From Jannaschia faecimaris (GTDB lineage Bacteria > Pseudomonadota > Alphaproteobacteria > Rhodobacterales > Rhodobacteraceae), in assembly GCF_900107415.1 (NCBI RefSeq), contig NZ_FNPX01000023.1:1-37625 (forward strand): a stretch of 37,625 nt of DNA, read 5' to 3'. The translations under genes and the position numbers were made by a program. Numbering within the stretch: the first letter of the stretch is position 1; each line of letters opens with the position of its first letter. Positions 15,616 to 24,596 of the stretch are shown one piece after another. The notes under the pieces are model-generated. The model searched no databases. It saw only the letters and a list, made by a program, of their open reading frames with translations, and was not told the DNA's origin.

Positions 15616-16737
15616 TCAAAACTGCGCCAGATGTTTACTTGGGCTATGGGCGTCGTGCGCGCATAGCGCGGACCAGTTATGGCGCAGATTTATCTGAATG
15701 TCCGGGGCGGCCATAGCACGCATCAACGCACCATAGTTCATCTGAAACCGCATTTCCGAGCCAACGCAGAACGTCGCATGTTTAGTACCAACGACAAGAT
15801 GATCACTTGTTGCGCCGATAAAAGTATTTCCAGGTGGCATTGAAAGCTCACGTACGTCAGTGTCCTGATGCCCAATGGCAAGAATTAGCCGCGTGATTTC
15901 CCCTGATTTTGGCACAATGCGAAGTCCTGCCAAGGAGGGATCAGGAAAGCTAACGGATGGGCTCGCAGACTTTGCGTCTGCTTCAATAACTTCTGCTACA
16001 AGCGTAAAGGCATCGCTAAACATTCCGCCGATCTTATTTCCAGAGAGCGGATCAACGCCCAAAAGTATTGCTTCTCCAAGCCTAAGATTATTGATCCGGC
16101 CATTGGGATATCCTCCAAGGGCCCAAGGCAGATTTGCAGAGTTTCCACCGGATACTGTCTCAAGGAAAATACCACATTTCCCCTCAACTTCATTCACAAT
16201 GGTAGATAGGGTCTGCATTTTTTCTGCATCCGGAGCTATTCCACTCAGACATGCAAGATTTGTTCCAATGCCTTTCAGCGCCACACCGGGCATGTTTATG
16301 ACTTGCTGTGTAATTTCGCCAAGGTCTTGTGGCATGATCCCTTCACGCCGATCACCCATCTCGACCATCAGGATGATGCCGTGAACCTTGTTTTGTCGGA
16401 TCGCAGCAGCAGCCAAGGCCATAATTATAGTCATCTCAGTGTTGTAGCTTGCCTCGCAGACTTGGACGACGTCATCCGCTTGGCTCAGCATTGGTGTGCG
16501 TATCAAGGTGACCGGACAGGTTATCCCAGCTTTGCGTAACCTCTGCACATTGCTCAAACGCGCCTCTGCAAGACCCTGAGTGCCACCGTCCAGCATGGTC
16601 CGGGCGATCGCAGGATGCCCACACACCGCTTTGGTCACGCCGGTCACACCGATGCCAAGCGCCTTCAATCGCACAACGATAGTCCACGTGTTGTGACGTA
16701 TCTTGCTCAGATCGACTTCGATGCGTGGACTACTCAT
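15616..16737 (-). CDS. Fold-III PLP-dependent racemase (alanine/ornithine racemase family)
   Basis: A 373-residue protein of the alanine racemase/YhfX-Orr group. The N-terminal barrel begins RIEVDLSKIRHNTW and carries the PLP lysine in GVTKAVCGHP (Lys36). Later barrel strands include GIILMVEMGDRREGI and ETVSGGNSANLP, typical of the alanine/ornithine racemase subgroup. The start overlaps the stop of the DUF1611 gene (ATGA), so the two proteins are translationally coupled and probably act in one pathway. It should interconvert D- and L-forms of a free or N-substituted amino acid in the cytoplasm. The specific substrate cannot be read; glutamate, ornithine or alanine are candidates. Confidence 0.8.
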   Translation of the reverse strand: MSSPRIEVDLSKIRHNTWTIVVRLKALGIGVTGVTKAVCGHPAIARTMLDGGTQGLAEARLSNVQRLRKAGITCPVTLIRTPMLSQADDVVQVCEASYNTEMTIIMALAAAAIRQNKVHGIILMVEMGDRREGIMPQDLGEITQQVINMPGVALKGIGTNLACLSGIAPDAEKMQTLSTIVNEVEGKCGIFLETVSGGNSANLPWALGGYPNGRINNLRLGEAILLGVDPLSGNKIGGMFSDAFTLVAEVIEADAKSASPSVSFPDPSLAGLRIVPKSGEITRLILAIGHQDTDVRELSMPPGNTFIGATSDHLVVGTKHATFCVGSEMRFQMNYGALMRAMAAPDIQINLRHNWSALCAHDAHSPSKHLAQF

Positions 16738-17933
16738 ATCGCAGCCACGGGTCTTCCTTGCTGCAAGCTGGGATAGGCAGCAAATATAATAGCAAGCAAA
16801 TACGCCTCTGGTCGGCTGAGCGCGTCAGTCACGGGCAGTCCGAGTTTATGTGATTGAGCTGCGATCGTGTCCGTAATCTCAGCTTCGGACATCCCCTCAT
16901 GATTGAGCGTGACGCCTATGACTTTTGTGTCTGCAAAGGCCTCAATCAACGCGATCTCGCTCGTGGGCGTGGGCATCGGCATATTAGGGAAATCGCAGCG
17001 ATGGGCGCGCTTGGGAGCGTGCTGAAGGATGACGGCATCCGGTTTGCTGCCGCGCAGGATAAAGGCGGATGTGCAGAACGCAGGATGGCTGAGCGCACCT
17101 TGGCCTTCGATCAAAATGATATCGGGTTTTTCTGCTGTTGAGGCCGCAACAATCGCGGCCTCTAGTTCACCGCAGCAGAACTGCGGCGGTACGGCGTCCA
17201 TAGCCACACCGTATTTTGCGCCCTGCATCAAACCCGTCTGGCCTGTACCAACAAGCACAGTCTTGATGCCCTCTGCGTTCAAAGCTCGTGCTAAAACCGT
17301 CGCGGTCGTCCTTTTTCCGATGGCGCAATCTGTCCCAAGGACCGCGATGCGCAGCGCATCGACACCCGCAACACTGCCATCGAATAATCGCATGTCCTTG
17401 CTTGGCTTGGGTTTACGGATGTCGCGGATGGTGACGTTTCGTTCCGATGCAGCATTGGCAATTTCTGCATCGTCGCTCAGATATTCGTGCAAGCCACTGA
17501 CGACGTTCATACCACGTGCAATCGCATCCAGAACGACGCCCCGATCAGCAGGCGAAAGCCTTCCCGTTGATGGGGCCATCCCATAGATGAATGTATTTGG
17601 GATGACGGTTTCATGAGCGACGGCGGCTCCTAGGTTTCCAAAGATCGGTATGTGGTTGATCGCGTCATCAAGGACCAATCCACTGTTTTTACCAATGTGG
17701 TCGCTATCGATGACAGAGAGGATCCGATAGGCCTCCGAATGACGCACAAGGCCGTTGGCGGTTTTGCCATCAATTTTGGCAAAGTTGCCTTCGCAATAGA
17801 CAATGGCCGTTGGCGGCAAGGTAATTTGAGTGAAGGATGTTGATTGTGTAGGAGTGTCACGGGTCACCGGTGGCGCTTGGGCACCTCTGACTGGACGAGA
17901 AATGGAATCTGCCGTTTGATGTTCGGTTTTCAT
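16734..17933 (-). CDS. dgcN: DUF1611 / DgcN-family protein (D-amino-acid N-acetyltransferase type)
   Basis: A 399-residue DUF1611 protein. After a poorly conserved leader of about 40 residues come the family's N-terminal Rossmann-like domain and a P-loop-like segment GTDCAIGKRTTA (200-211), then VLVGTGQTGLM, ILIEGQGALSHP and LNHEGM. DgcN proteins in marine bacteria were reported to act with DgcA in D-glutamate use, acetylating D-Glu before racemisation; the partner here is instead a PLP racemase. First gene of a four-gene minus-strand operon. AAAGGAA 6 nt before ATG 17933 supports the start. Assignment to DUF1611 is firm; the exact substrate is inferred. Confidence 0.75.
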   Translation of the reverse strand: MKTEHQTADSISRPVRGAQAPPVTRDTPTQSTSFTQITLPPTAIVYCEGNFAKIDGKTANGLVRHSEAYRILSVIDSDHIGKNSGLVLDDAINHIPIFGNLGAAVAHETVIPNTFIYGMAPSTGRLSPADRGVVLDAIARGMNVVSGLHEYLSDDAEIANAASERNVTIRDIRKPKPSKDMRLFDGSVAGVDALRIAVLGTDCAIGKRTTATVLARALNAEGIKTVLVGTGQTGLMQGAKYGVAMDAVPPQFCCGELEAAIVAASTAEKPDIILIEGQGALSHPAFCTSAFILRGSKPDAVILQHAPKRAHRCDFPNMPMPTPTSEIALIEAFADTKVIGVTLNHEGMSEAEITDTIAAQSHKLGLPVTDALSRPEAYLLAIIFAAYPSLQQGRPVAAI

Positions 17934-18070
17934 GTTATTTCCTTTGTGCTGGTCTCGCAGAAGACAACTTTGTCGTCGCTACCAAGTGTTAAAGCCCGAG
18001 CTTTCGCTCCATGCGTTTAGTTATTTAGAACGCACAATTCTCTGATTTGTTGGGAGTTCCTGTTGCATTC

Positions 18071-18202
18071 TCAACCGTCACCATAGCTCTTTGCGTTGGC
18101 GTTTTCAGGTATGGATTGGACAAATGGAGGCATTGCAAACACGAGCAGAGCGAAGATGGACCCAACAAAGAGGACCCAGATAATTCCGGTGTCTGCCGAC
18201 AT
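18071..18202 (-). CDS. Possible one-helix membrane microprotein
   Basis: A 43-residue frame starting MSADTGIIW with one strong membrane helix (about residues 7-26, IIWVLFVGSIFALLVFAM) and a polar tail. A GGGACG sequence precedes the ATG at a short distance. It sits between the dgcN promoter region and the 117-aa membrane protein gene on the same strand. No homologue is recognised and it could be chance, although such a clean helix is unusual for random sequence. Confidence 0.4.
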   Translation of the reverse strand: MSADTGIIWVLFVGSIFALLVFAMPPFVQSIPENANAKSYGDG

Positions 18203-18248
18203 ACGCGTCCCGCAAGTTGTTTGGGGCAGTTTCAGCTTTGTTATTGAA

Positions 18249-18602
18249 TTATGATTCATCCAGACCAAGCCCCGCGAGGCAAGCGTCTGCAAGGTTGCGG
18301 TTTGGCTTGTCGGAGCCCAGGTGGGTCGCCCAAACAGTGTCCATCATCGCATTCCGGCGACCAAATCCAGAGACACCCTGAAGGATGGCCAGTTTGGCCG
18401 TACGTTCTGGGTCGACCGCTGATATGTTCAGGCATACCGGCACCATCGCCAACGTTACTTCATCAGTTGCGAAGTTCCGTGCCATTGTTTGGGCATTGCC
18501 GCTCGTTATCCGGCCACCCCAATTAAAGCCAAGGATAGAGCCCGCAATCGCGCCACCCAAAGCACCGTCGATGCCGGGTTTCGTCCATTCTGGAAAAGTC
18601 AT
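18249..18602 (-). CDS. Small membrane-anchored protein, paralogue of the 19686 gene
   Basis: A 117-residue protein with a short N-terminal segment (FPEWTKPGID), one glycine-rich membrane helix (GALGGAIAGSILGFNWGG) and a soluble remainder ending in ADACLAGLGLDES. It aligns along its whole length with the product at 19686-20027 (shared TKPxIxGAxGGAI, GFxWGG, VxLCx-type centre and ADAC near the end). The glycine-zipper-like helix is typical of small envelope proteins. Function unknown. AAAGG lies before the ATG. The two paralogues diverge from a repeat-containing gap. Confidence 0.7.
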   Translation of the reverse strand: MTFPEWTKPGIDGALGGAIAGSILGFNWGGRITSGNAQTMARNFATDEVTLAMVPVCLNISAVDPERTAKLAILQGVSGFGRRNAMMDTVWATHLGSDKPNRNLADACLAGLGLDES

Positions 18603-19685
18603 TTTTGTGCCTTTGACGGAGAAAGCGCCGCCTCACTATTTTTGTCTTGTCTTACACAAACCTGATCTTGTGTACGGGCTGCGTCCAAGGCAGCGTAATT
18701 GGCAGGTGCGGTTTAGATCTGCTTGCAAGTCGCGGGCGTATGCGGACACCAGAAATGGATCTACTTACCGCACAGGCGATGCCGTTGTGCCCGATAAGAT
18801 CGGCAATCCTCCCAAACACAAGATCCTTGCAATGGGACGTGACAGCTGAATTTTTATGATAGAAGACTGCAGTACGCTCTGGCAGGCGATGCGCCTATGC
18901 CGCAGAAGACCACGACTTTGTAAGCGTTACCTAGTCTCTTAACCTCAGAATTGCAATGCTAGCGAGACCTTCGCCCTCGGCGACGCAGAGGCAGGTGTCC
19001 GCGCCGTCAGTCACCCAAGGGTTTCGCCCTATCAGCCCGCATTGGATGACCGCTTTGGGGAATTTGTGTTGCACCGCCGCGACGCCGTCGCCGTTCTGGC
19101 TGAACGGCAGCGGCGACACATGCTGCAATTGCATCAGGCGGCTTTGTCCCGCATAGCAGACATCGGAGCGGCTTGCAGCGAACGGAGGCTTTGAGCCCAG
19201 CTCAGCCATCCGCCTAGAAAGCAGCAAGGGCGGAGAACGGGCTTCGCTGCGGCCTGCGCCAGTGTGGGCCATGCGAAATTTCGAACGTTCGCTGCAAGTG
19301 CGCGATCGCTGTTCGCTTCTGCCGGATGGCTGGCGTGAAGGTCGGCAGGCGTTCTATGCTGCGATCGTGGGCCGATAAATTGAACTATGCGAAATCGTCA
19401 TCTGCCAGGGTAGACCAACCCGAATTATTGCGGTCAGGGTCGTTTCCCAAGGCTTTCTAGCGGAAAAATCTCGGCCTGGCCGGATCTGTCGTTTTATTTA
19501 CGAAACCAAAAGGACTGGGATTGGCCTCGCGCGCGTCGTCATCAGAAACGTGATTAACAGTCGTGTGATCAAATTGTCTTCTTGGTACCCCTCACGACAG
19601 AGGGCGGAATGCATTCTGTCCCAAAAATTCCGTCGTTGCAGGCACGTCCTTCACGACCGAAATCTGACAGGAACGAGGATCAACA
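18603..19685. other. 1.1-kb gap with decayed repeats, no gene found
   Basis: No frame in this stretch looks like a real gene. It contains a dispersed-repeat block at about 18950-19230 and a partial one at 19280-19345 ('gttcgctgcaagtgcgcga', also found near 31240). The short upstream parts presumably hold the divergent promoters of the two paralogous membrane protein genes. Confidence 0.5.
18950..19230. repeat. Dispersed intergenic repeat block, paired with 22855-23103
   Basis: 'ggaatttgtgttgcaccgcc', 'ttgcatcaggcggctttgtc', 'cgcatagcagacatcg' and 'cttgcagcgaacgga' occur in the same order, with changes, at 22930-23100. The block is about 250 bp long and carries no credible gene on either strand. 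Confidence 0.65.
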
Positions 19686-20027
19686 ATGAATATTCCCGAA
19701 TCTACTAAACCCGCAATCTGGGGTGCCTTCGGTGGTGCCATCGTCGCGATGGTTATCGGATTTGCCTGGGGTGGATGGGTGACCGGCGGAGCGGCGACCC
19801 AGATGCAGACCGCCAGCGCAGAAGCTGCAGTTGTTCAGGCGTTCACACCGCTCTGCGTCGTCAAGGCCGAACAAGAGCCGGCACAGATCGCCTTGTTGAA
19901 GGAAGAATCGCGGTATCAGCGCGACAACTTCGTGGTTGAGGCTGGTTGGGTCGACAATGTGAGCGAAAAGTATCGCTCGGAAGTTGCTGATGCGTGTGGA
20001 GATTCGATCGTGGAAGGAATGGAATAA
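19686..20027 (+). CDS. Small membrane-anchored protein, paralogue of the 18249 gene
   Basis: A 113-residue protein: short N-terminus (IPESTKPAIW), one glycine-rich membrane helix (GAFGGAIVAMVIGFAWGGWV) and a soluble domain ending EVADACGDSIVEGME. GAGGAT 5 nt before the ATG is a good ribosome binding site. Its resemblance to the minus-strand product at 18249-18602 shows these are divergently arranged duplicates. Two Cys residues in the soluble part (PLCVV and ADAC) have counterparts in the paralogue and could form a disulfide. Function unknown. Confidence 0.75.
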   Translation: MNIPESTKPAIWGAFGGAIVAMVIGFAWGGWVTGGAATQMQTASAEAAVVQAFTPLCVVKAEQEPAQIALLKEESRYQRDNFVVEAGWVDNVSEKYRSEVADACGDSIVEGME

Positions 20028-20296
20028 CACGAGCTATTCCGACCAAGACATATCGCTGACTGGGCAGACTTTTTTCGTCACCATGCTCTCCATGCTGAGT
20101 GGCAAGGTGCCGATTCTAGCCGATTTGGCTGCTTCACCCAAGGGAACAGCAGAAAGATCGACGTGGTAACCCCTACGGCGAAACCTCCAGAACGCGCAGG
20201 CCGCACTGTAGCATAACAGTAGGCTGATGATCAGCGAACGGCGGCTCGATCCGCCATTCGCCGCACGAAGGACGGATGTCTGTACAGTGCCTTTGA

Positions 20297-20800
20297 GCAG
20301 CCCCACTTGAGTGGTCCAATTTGAAAGTTAGTGCATGATTGGCCTTTGGTCCATCGGGACGATGGCCTCTGGTGCTGGTGGGCGGTAGCCCAATGCACTG
20401 TGGGGTCGCTTGGTGTTGTAATGTTTCCTCCAGCTTTCGATGATGATTTGGGCTTCGCGCAGCGAGTAGAAGATTTCACCGTTCAGAAGTTCATCGCGCA
20501 TTCGCCCGTTGAAGCCCTCGCAATATCCGTTTTCCCAGGGTGACCCTGGCTCTATGTATGCAGTCCTTGCTCCGACTGCTTTGATCCAGTCCCGGACGGC
20601 CTCAGCGATGAACTCGGGGCCGTTGTCTGATCTGATGTAGGCTGGCACACCGCGCAAGATGAACAGGTCTGTCAGAGCGTCGATAACCTCAGTCGAGTTC
20701 AGTTTCCGCTTCACCCGGATCGCCAAGCATTCTCGGCTGTGTTCATCCAAGATGTTGAGTGTCCTGAACGCCCTGCCATCATCCGTGCGATGGGGGCTAT
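20297..20800 (-). mobile_element. IS3-family element remnant (3' part of orfB)
   Basis: The C-terminal half of an IS3-type transposase is intact on the minus strand, including NILDEHSREC, RSDNGPEF (second catalytic Asp region) and NGYCEGFNGRMRDE with the catalytic Glu, then NTKRPHSALGY. An apparent IS end with 'gtggtccaatttgaaagtta' lies at about 20311-20330. The 5' half, including orfA and the first Asp, is missing, so the element cannot move by itself. Confidence 0.8.
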
Positions 20801-21521
20801 GACCGAGTTGCGGACAAAGTGACTTTTCGCCAGAAGGCAGCACAGGGTGTCGTGATAAACGCCTGAAATGCGGACGAAGCCAACATACCTGAGTATTAGG
20901 ACTGCGAAATGTCGATCCTAGCCATCTCATGTGATCTGGTTTCATATGATCCGGAAGAACGTCTTTGAAGCCATCGCCCCAGGGGGCTTTCTTAACACCC
21001 CTGTCGGCGGAAGTAGGGGTGAAGTCAGACGTCTCGACCAATTGCATTTTGTGAACATTCCTAAGGCAATTTGGATGAATATCTGTGACGTTTACACGAA
21101 CCACTTGTTGTGCCGCTACCGTACCCTCTAACGCTTGGTGTCCTTCGACAATCTCGGCGGTGCTGTTGACCCGCATTCGTTTCTGATTCTCAAAATCAAT
21201 AAAGAGCAGGCCAATTTTCGAAGTCTCAACGATATTCCCGGCCGATAGATAAAGGCCGTTGCCCTCATAGAAGGGAAACACGAGCTCCGACGGGCCAGTG
21301 ATTTTCACGAATCCCTTGGGGCCGCCCTTGTATGAGCACTGCGGCTGACCGTCCGCATCGCTTGTTGCCATGAAGAAGAACATTGCCTCAGTAACTAGCT
21401 TCCGATCCGCCTCCGAAAACTCTTCATGGAATACATACTCGGCAACCTTGTCAGCCAAACGGCGTGTATCGAATTGGTCTTGTAAGTTTCGCATTGGTTG
21501 CGAGAATCTTGGCTTTGTCAT
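20328..21521 (-). CDS. PPOX-type flavin protein fused in frame to an IS3 transposase remnant
   Basis: A 397-residue chimera. Residues 1 to about 200 are a pyridoxamine-5'-phosphate-oxidase-like split-barrel protein (DADGQPQCSYKGGPKGFV, FPFYEGNGLYLSAGNI, NCLRNVHKMQLVE, and the family's late DVLPDH), normally a stand-alone flavin- or haem-binding protein of about 200 aa. After about 45 residues encoded by dispersed-repeat sequence, the frame runs into the C-terminal half of an IS3 transposase. The original stop codon was evidently lost at the junction. AAGGG 8 nt before ATG 21521 supports the start. The PPOX part may still fold; the tail is probably junk. The enzyme's natural substrate is not known. 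Confidence 0.7.
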   Translation of the reverse strand: MTKPRFSQPMRNLQDQFDTRRLADKVAEYVFHEEFSEADRKLVTEAMFFFMATSDADGQPQCSYKGGPKGFVKITGPSELVFPFYEGNGLYLSAGNIVETSKIGLLFIDFENQKRMRVNSTAEIVEGHQALEGTVAAQQVVRVNVTDIHPNCLRNVHKMQLVETSDFTPTSADRGVKKAPWGDGFKDVLPDHMKPDHMRWLGSTFRSPNTQVCWLRPHFRRLSRHPVLPSGEKSLCPQLGHSPHRTDDGRAFRTLNILDEHSRECLAIRVKRKLNSTEVIDALTDLFILRGVPAYIRSDNGPEFIAEAVRDWIKAVGARTAYIEPGSPWENGYCEGFNGRMRDELLNGEIFYSLREAQIIIESWRKHYNTKRPHSALGYRPPAPEAIVPMDQRPIMH

Positions 21522-21916
21522 TGGTTGTGCCCTTAAGTTTTCCGTCCAACATTCGCACACTTCTCTCAATTCGAGCAACAGGCGGCCCAGTTAAGAGGTA
21601 AATCTGGGCTCGAAGCGGTCTTGCGGCGGTGCAGCGGGTCGAGCTTGAACCGCGTCCCGAAAGCCGCTGTTCCCGAAATGCAGATGTTTCATCCATTTCA
21701 TCGGCTTGGCCCGGCAATTGGACATTCGGCTTTTGGAAACGGTTGTTAGACGAACGGCGACGGAACGACGGCACAGAGCCCAAAGCGGAAACGTTCATAG
21801 ATGTCAGTATCATGCTTCAAGTTCGAGCAGGCCGATTGCGACAGAGATGCGCCAAGGCGGGTTTACTTTGTTAAAGACGAAAGACTACCGTCAATCATAT
21901 GCTTGGGAGGGCCACC

Positions 21917-22849
21917 ATGAAAATTGCCATTGTACAGCAACCGCCGGTCTATCTGAACAAGGCTAAATCCATTCAGCGCGCGGTTGAGTTAATGTCTGAT
22001 GCCGCGAAGCAAAACTGTGGTTTGATAGTCTTTCCCGAGGCATGGCTTCCTGGGTACCCGACCTTCGTTTGGCGTCTGTCACCCGGAGCTGATATGAAAA
22101 AGACTGACGAACTCTTTGCGCTTTCACAAGAGAACTCGGTCGACCTCAGCAAGGATGACCTTGCTCCCATTAAGGAAGCCGCAAAGGAACACAGTATTGT
22201 TGTCGTGATTGGGCATCAGGAACTGGATGGTGCTGTGAGTGGTAGCACCTTGTTCAACAGCGTGGCCATCATCGATGCTGATGGGAAACTTCTGAACAAT
22301 CACCGAAAGCTCATGCCAACAAACCCCGAACGTATGGTGTGGGGCTTTGGTGACGGCTCGACGCTTAGGGTCGTTGAGACTGCAGTCGGGCGCGTTGGAG
22401 CCCTGCTCTGTTGGGAAAATTACATGCCCCTCGCCCGTTTCGCTCTCTATGCCCAGAACATCGACATATATTGCGCACCAACTTGGGACAGTGGCTCATC
22501 TTGGCTAGCCACTATGCAACATATTGCGCGCGAGGGAGGGTGCTGGGTCGTCGGATGCGCCACATCATTAGAAGCTTCGGATATTCCGGAATCGGTTATC
22601 TATCGCGATGAATTGTTTCCCAATGCCGATGAGTGGATCAACCCGGGGGACGCAGTGATCTACCAGCCTTTTGGAGGGGCTCTTGCTGGGCCGATGCACA
22701 AGGAAAAGGGACTGCTGGTGGCTGAGGTCGATGTTTCAGCCGCAAAAGCTTCTCGGCGCAAATTCGATGTGGCGGGGCATTACTCGAGACCTGATGTTTT
22801 CAATCTGACCATAAACCGTTCGCCGCAGTCTCCAGTATCCTTCGAGTAG
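21917..22849 (+). CDS. Nitrilase (carbon-nitrogen hydrolase superfamily)
   Basis: A 310-residue cytoplasmic nitrilase, expected to hydrolyse an organic nitrile to the carboxylic acid and ammonia. The Glu-Lys-Cys triad is clear: Glu41 in FPEAWLPGYP, Lys131 in HRKLMPTNPER and Cys165 in LLCWENYMPLAR. The FPEAWLPGYP and CWEN contexts are those of true nitrilases rather than amidases or N-carbamoylases. Length is normal. GGGAGG 6 nt before ATG 21917 fixes the start over the upstream in-frame ATG at 21899. The gene stands alone between repeat blocks, so it has no operon context. It may detoxify plant- or alga-derived nitriles. Confidence 0.92.
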   Translation: MKIAIVQQPPVYLNKAKSIQRAVELMSDAAKQNCGLIVFPEAWLPGYPTFVWRLSPGADMKKTDELFALSQENSVDLSKDDLAPIKEAAKEHSIVVVIGHQELDGAVSGSTLFNSVAIIDADGKLLNNHRKLMPTNPERMVWGFGDGSTLRVVETAVGRVGALLCWENYMPLARFALYAQNIDIYCAPTWDSGSSWLATMQHIAREGGCWVVGCATSLEASDIPESVIYRDELFPNADEWINPGDAVIYQPFGGALAGPMHKEKGLLVAEVDVSAAKASRRKFDVAGHYSRPDVFNLTINRSPQSPVSFE

Positions 22850-22854
22850 GTTGG

Positions 22855-23103
22855 GTTCGCGATACGAATTTCCGCTTTGTCCCACAACTGAGACATCGGA
22901 CGCGGGCGCAGCGAACGGTCGGTTTGGATTCTGTCGATTTGGCATGTCGTGAAAGTCCGGTTTCGGGAAATTGTGCTGCACTGCCGCAACTCGGTCGCTG
23001 TTTCGACCGGTGTGTCGTAGCAATGTTCGCTGCAAATGCATCAGGCCGGTTTGTCCGCATAGCCGTCGTTCATCGCTGCTGCAGCGAAAGTCCGCTTCCC
23101 GCC
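22855..23103. repeat. Dispersed repeat block with a 56-bp arm inverted at 26281
   Basis: The block is collinear with 18950-19230. Its right end, 23048-23103, is the reverse complement of 26281-26336 with two visible differences in 56 positions, far more similar than any other pair in the window. It contains the 'ttgtccgcatagccgtcgtt' core. There is no gene between the nitrilase stop and 23465. Confidence 0.75.
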
Positions 23104-23269
23104 TATTCCGTTGAAAAACTCGGCCAAGTCAAAATCAGCTCAAAATTACAGGACACTGTTCTTCGGAAATCGCCCTCGGGGAACATCGTTTGCAGGAGCA
23201 GGAACGTGCGGGAGGATGTTCTGCCACTCTGACCGCTCGAACTCACGGGACGAGTTTTTCAACGGAATA
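23104..23269. repeat. MITE-like segment with 19-bp perfect terminal inverted repeats
   Basis: TATTCCGTTGAAAAACTCG (23104-23122) is repeated exactly in reverse complement at 23251-23269, enclosing 128 bp with no gene. The layout is that of a miniature inverted-repeat element or the shell of a deleted insertion sequence. No target duplication was found. Confidence 0.5.
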
Positions 23270-23465
23270 CGCCCAGATCGGCCCTTCATGCGTCGCGCAG
23301 CTAAGGTCTGCTTGGAGCCCTCTTTGACCAATGCTACGCCTCGCATGAGTTGGCGAAAGGGTAGACACCGTCGTCTTTGACTGTAGGCGGGTAAGCCCCC
23401 CGTAGACAGTTGCGCTGATCCCTGAATCGGGCTGTGCGCGATACGGATCCAATGCCGCTTGTCGG

Positions 23466-24596
23466 CTACCGCGCTTCCGTGTCGAGATGGATCGCGCCAT
23501 AGAGCTTGACCAACTCATCGTAGGTTCCATGAAGGCAGCGATCATTCGCTCTGCAGCTGTTGCGGCGGTGGAGCCAATCTGCGTGAAATTCACGGAACTT
23601 CGGAACCTCGATCTTCGGGTTCCCTGATTCAAGAATGAAGAAATACAGGTTGCTCATCACCCGATCCTTCGCTCCAAGATTCGCGTCGCCGCAGATTGCG
23701 AGCTCTGTCGTCGTCGTTGCGCGCGAGCAGTCAAAGCTCGGACCATCGAGCAGCTGGTATCCGAACTCTCGGGTGGCCTGCTCCGCAACCACGCACGCAT
23801 TTGCGAGAGTGTATGTTGGGCCCGTAGGCTTGTAGCGATCGATCTCGCGTAGCCAAAGCTCGTGCCAAAAGTCCCCGACAAGGCTCATGCCTTCGTCGTC
23901 GAGCGCCTCGACTCGCGCCATAATCCGGTCATCTGACTTTCCGAGAAGCTCCTCGCAGACTGAACCTGCGACTATGAGGCTCACCTTCTCGGCTGCCATG
24001 CGATCGACAGTCGGGTTCTCCCATGGCGGGGTAACGCGCCCCCCGTCTTGCAAATAGATATCAATGCCAAGAGCGCGAGACCGGAACGGCGTCAGAAGCG
24101 CAAGCTCTTGTGGGCCGGAGCGAGTGAAAAACCGGATAGCCTCGATGCGGAGCCCGAGATGCGTCAAGTAGGAGCCGATTAAAGCGTTGGCCTCTCCGCT
24201 CTCTTCTAGGTAGTCACCAACTCGACGATAAGCCGCATGGAAGCCGATCTGAGAAGAGGCCGCTATGTAGCGTCGTTGCGAAGCCAGCCACACGAGCCCG
24301 CAGGCGGAATAGCATTCGGCATCTGCAGCCACCATCGTAGAGAAGTCCCGAAGCCGCACGGTGGCACCAATACGGAGGGCCTCCGCTACCAGACCGCCGG
24401 GGCTCTCAAGGATCAGCGTTACCTTCGCCCTATTTGCGGCGCGCCGCTCAAACTCTTCTGCATCACCGCTCTCGATCTCGCCCTTGAGGTGAATAATGGT
24501 CGGGACAGATGGGTCGTCGCTGAGCACAAAGGTCTCGAACTGCGCAGCGAGAGCCGCCCACGGGACAAACAGCAGAAAAAGGATTAAGCATCGCAT
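23466..24596 (-). CDS. Secreted ClpP-fold (COG3904-like) protein with C-terminal DUF1311/LprI-like domain
   Basis: A 376-residue secreted protein. The signal peptide is residues 1-18 (LILFLLFVPWAALA). The first half aligns by pattern with ClpP: ESPGG (64-68) like the oxyanion NSPGG strand, Ser97 in CYSAC at the nucleophile position, and His120 in IGFH at the catalytic His position. The end (about 285-370) has SFDCSRATTTTELAICG and a later pair of Cys, the pattern of the Cys-rich DUF1311 (lysozyme-inhibitor LprI-like) domain. ATG 24596 is chosen for the signal peptide. A periplasmic serine protease is plausible. Two related proteins are encoded at 25117 and 35064. It stands alone on its strand, divergent from the 25117 gene. 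Confidence 0.75.
   Translation of the reverse strand: MRCLILFLLFVPWAALAAQFETFVLSDDPSVPTIIHLKGEIESGDAEEFERRAANRAKVTLILESPGGLVAEALRIGATVRLRDFSTMVAADAECYSACGLVWLASQRRYIAASSQIGFHAAYRRVGDYLEESGEANALIGSYLTHLGLRIEAIRFFTRSGPQELALLTPFRSRALGIDIYLQDGGRVTPPWENPTVDRMAAEKVSLIVAGSVCEELLGKSDDRIMARVEALDDEGMSLVGDFWHELWLREIDRYKPTGPTYTLANACVVAEQATREFGYQLLDGPSFDCSRATTTTELAICGDANLGAKDRVMSNLYFFILESGNPKIEVPKFREFHADWLHRRNSCRANDRCLHGTYDELVKLYGAIHLDTEAR

Noticed and set aside
18931..19272. 113-codon minus-strand frame
   Set aside because: Its peptide is the translation of a dispersed repeat (similar peptides arise from the other copies), not a gene.
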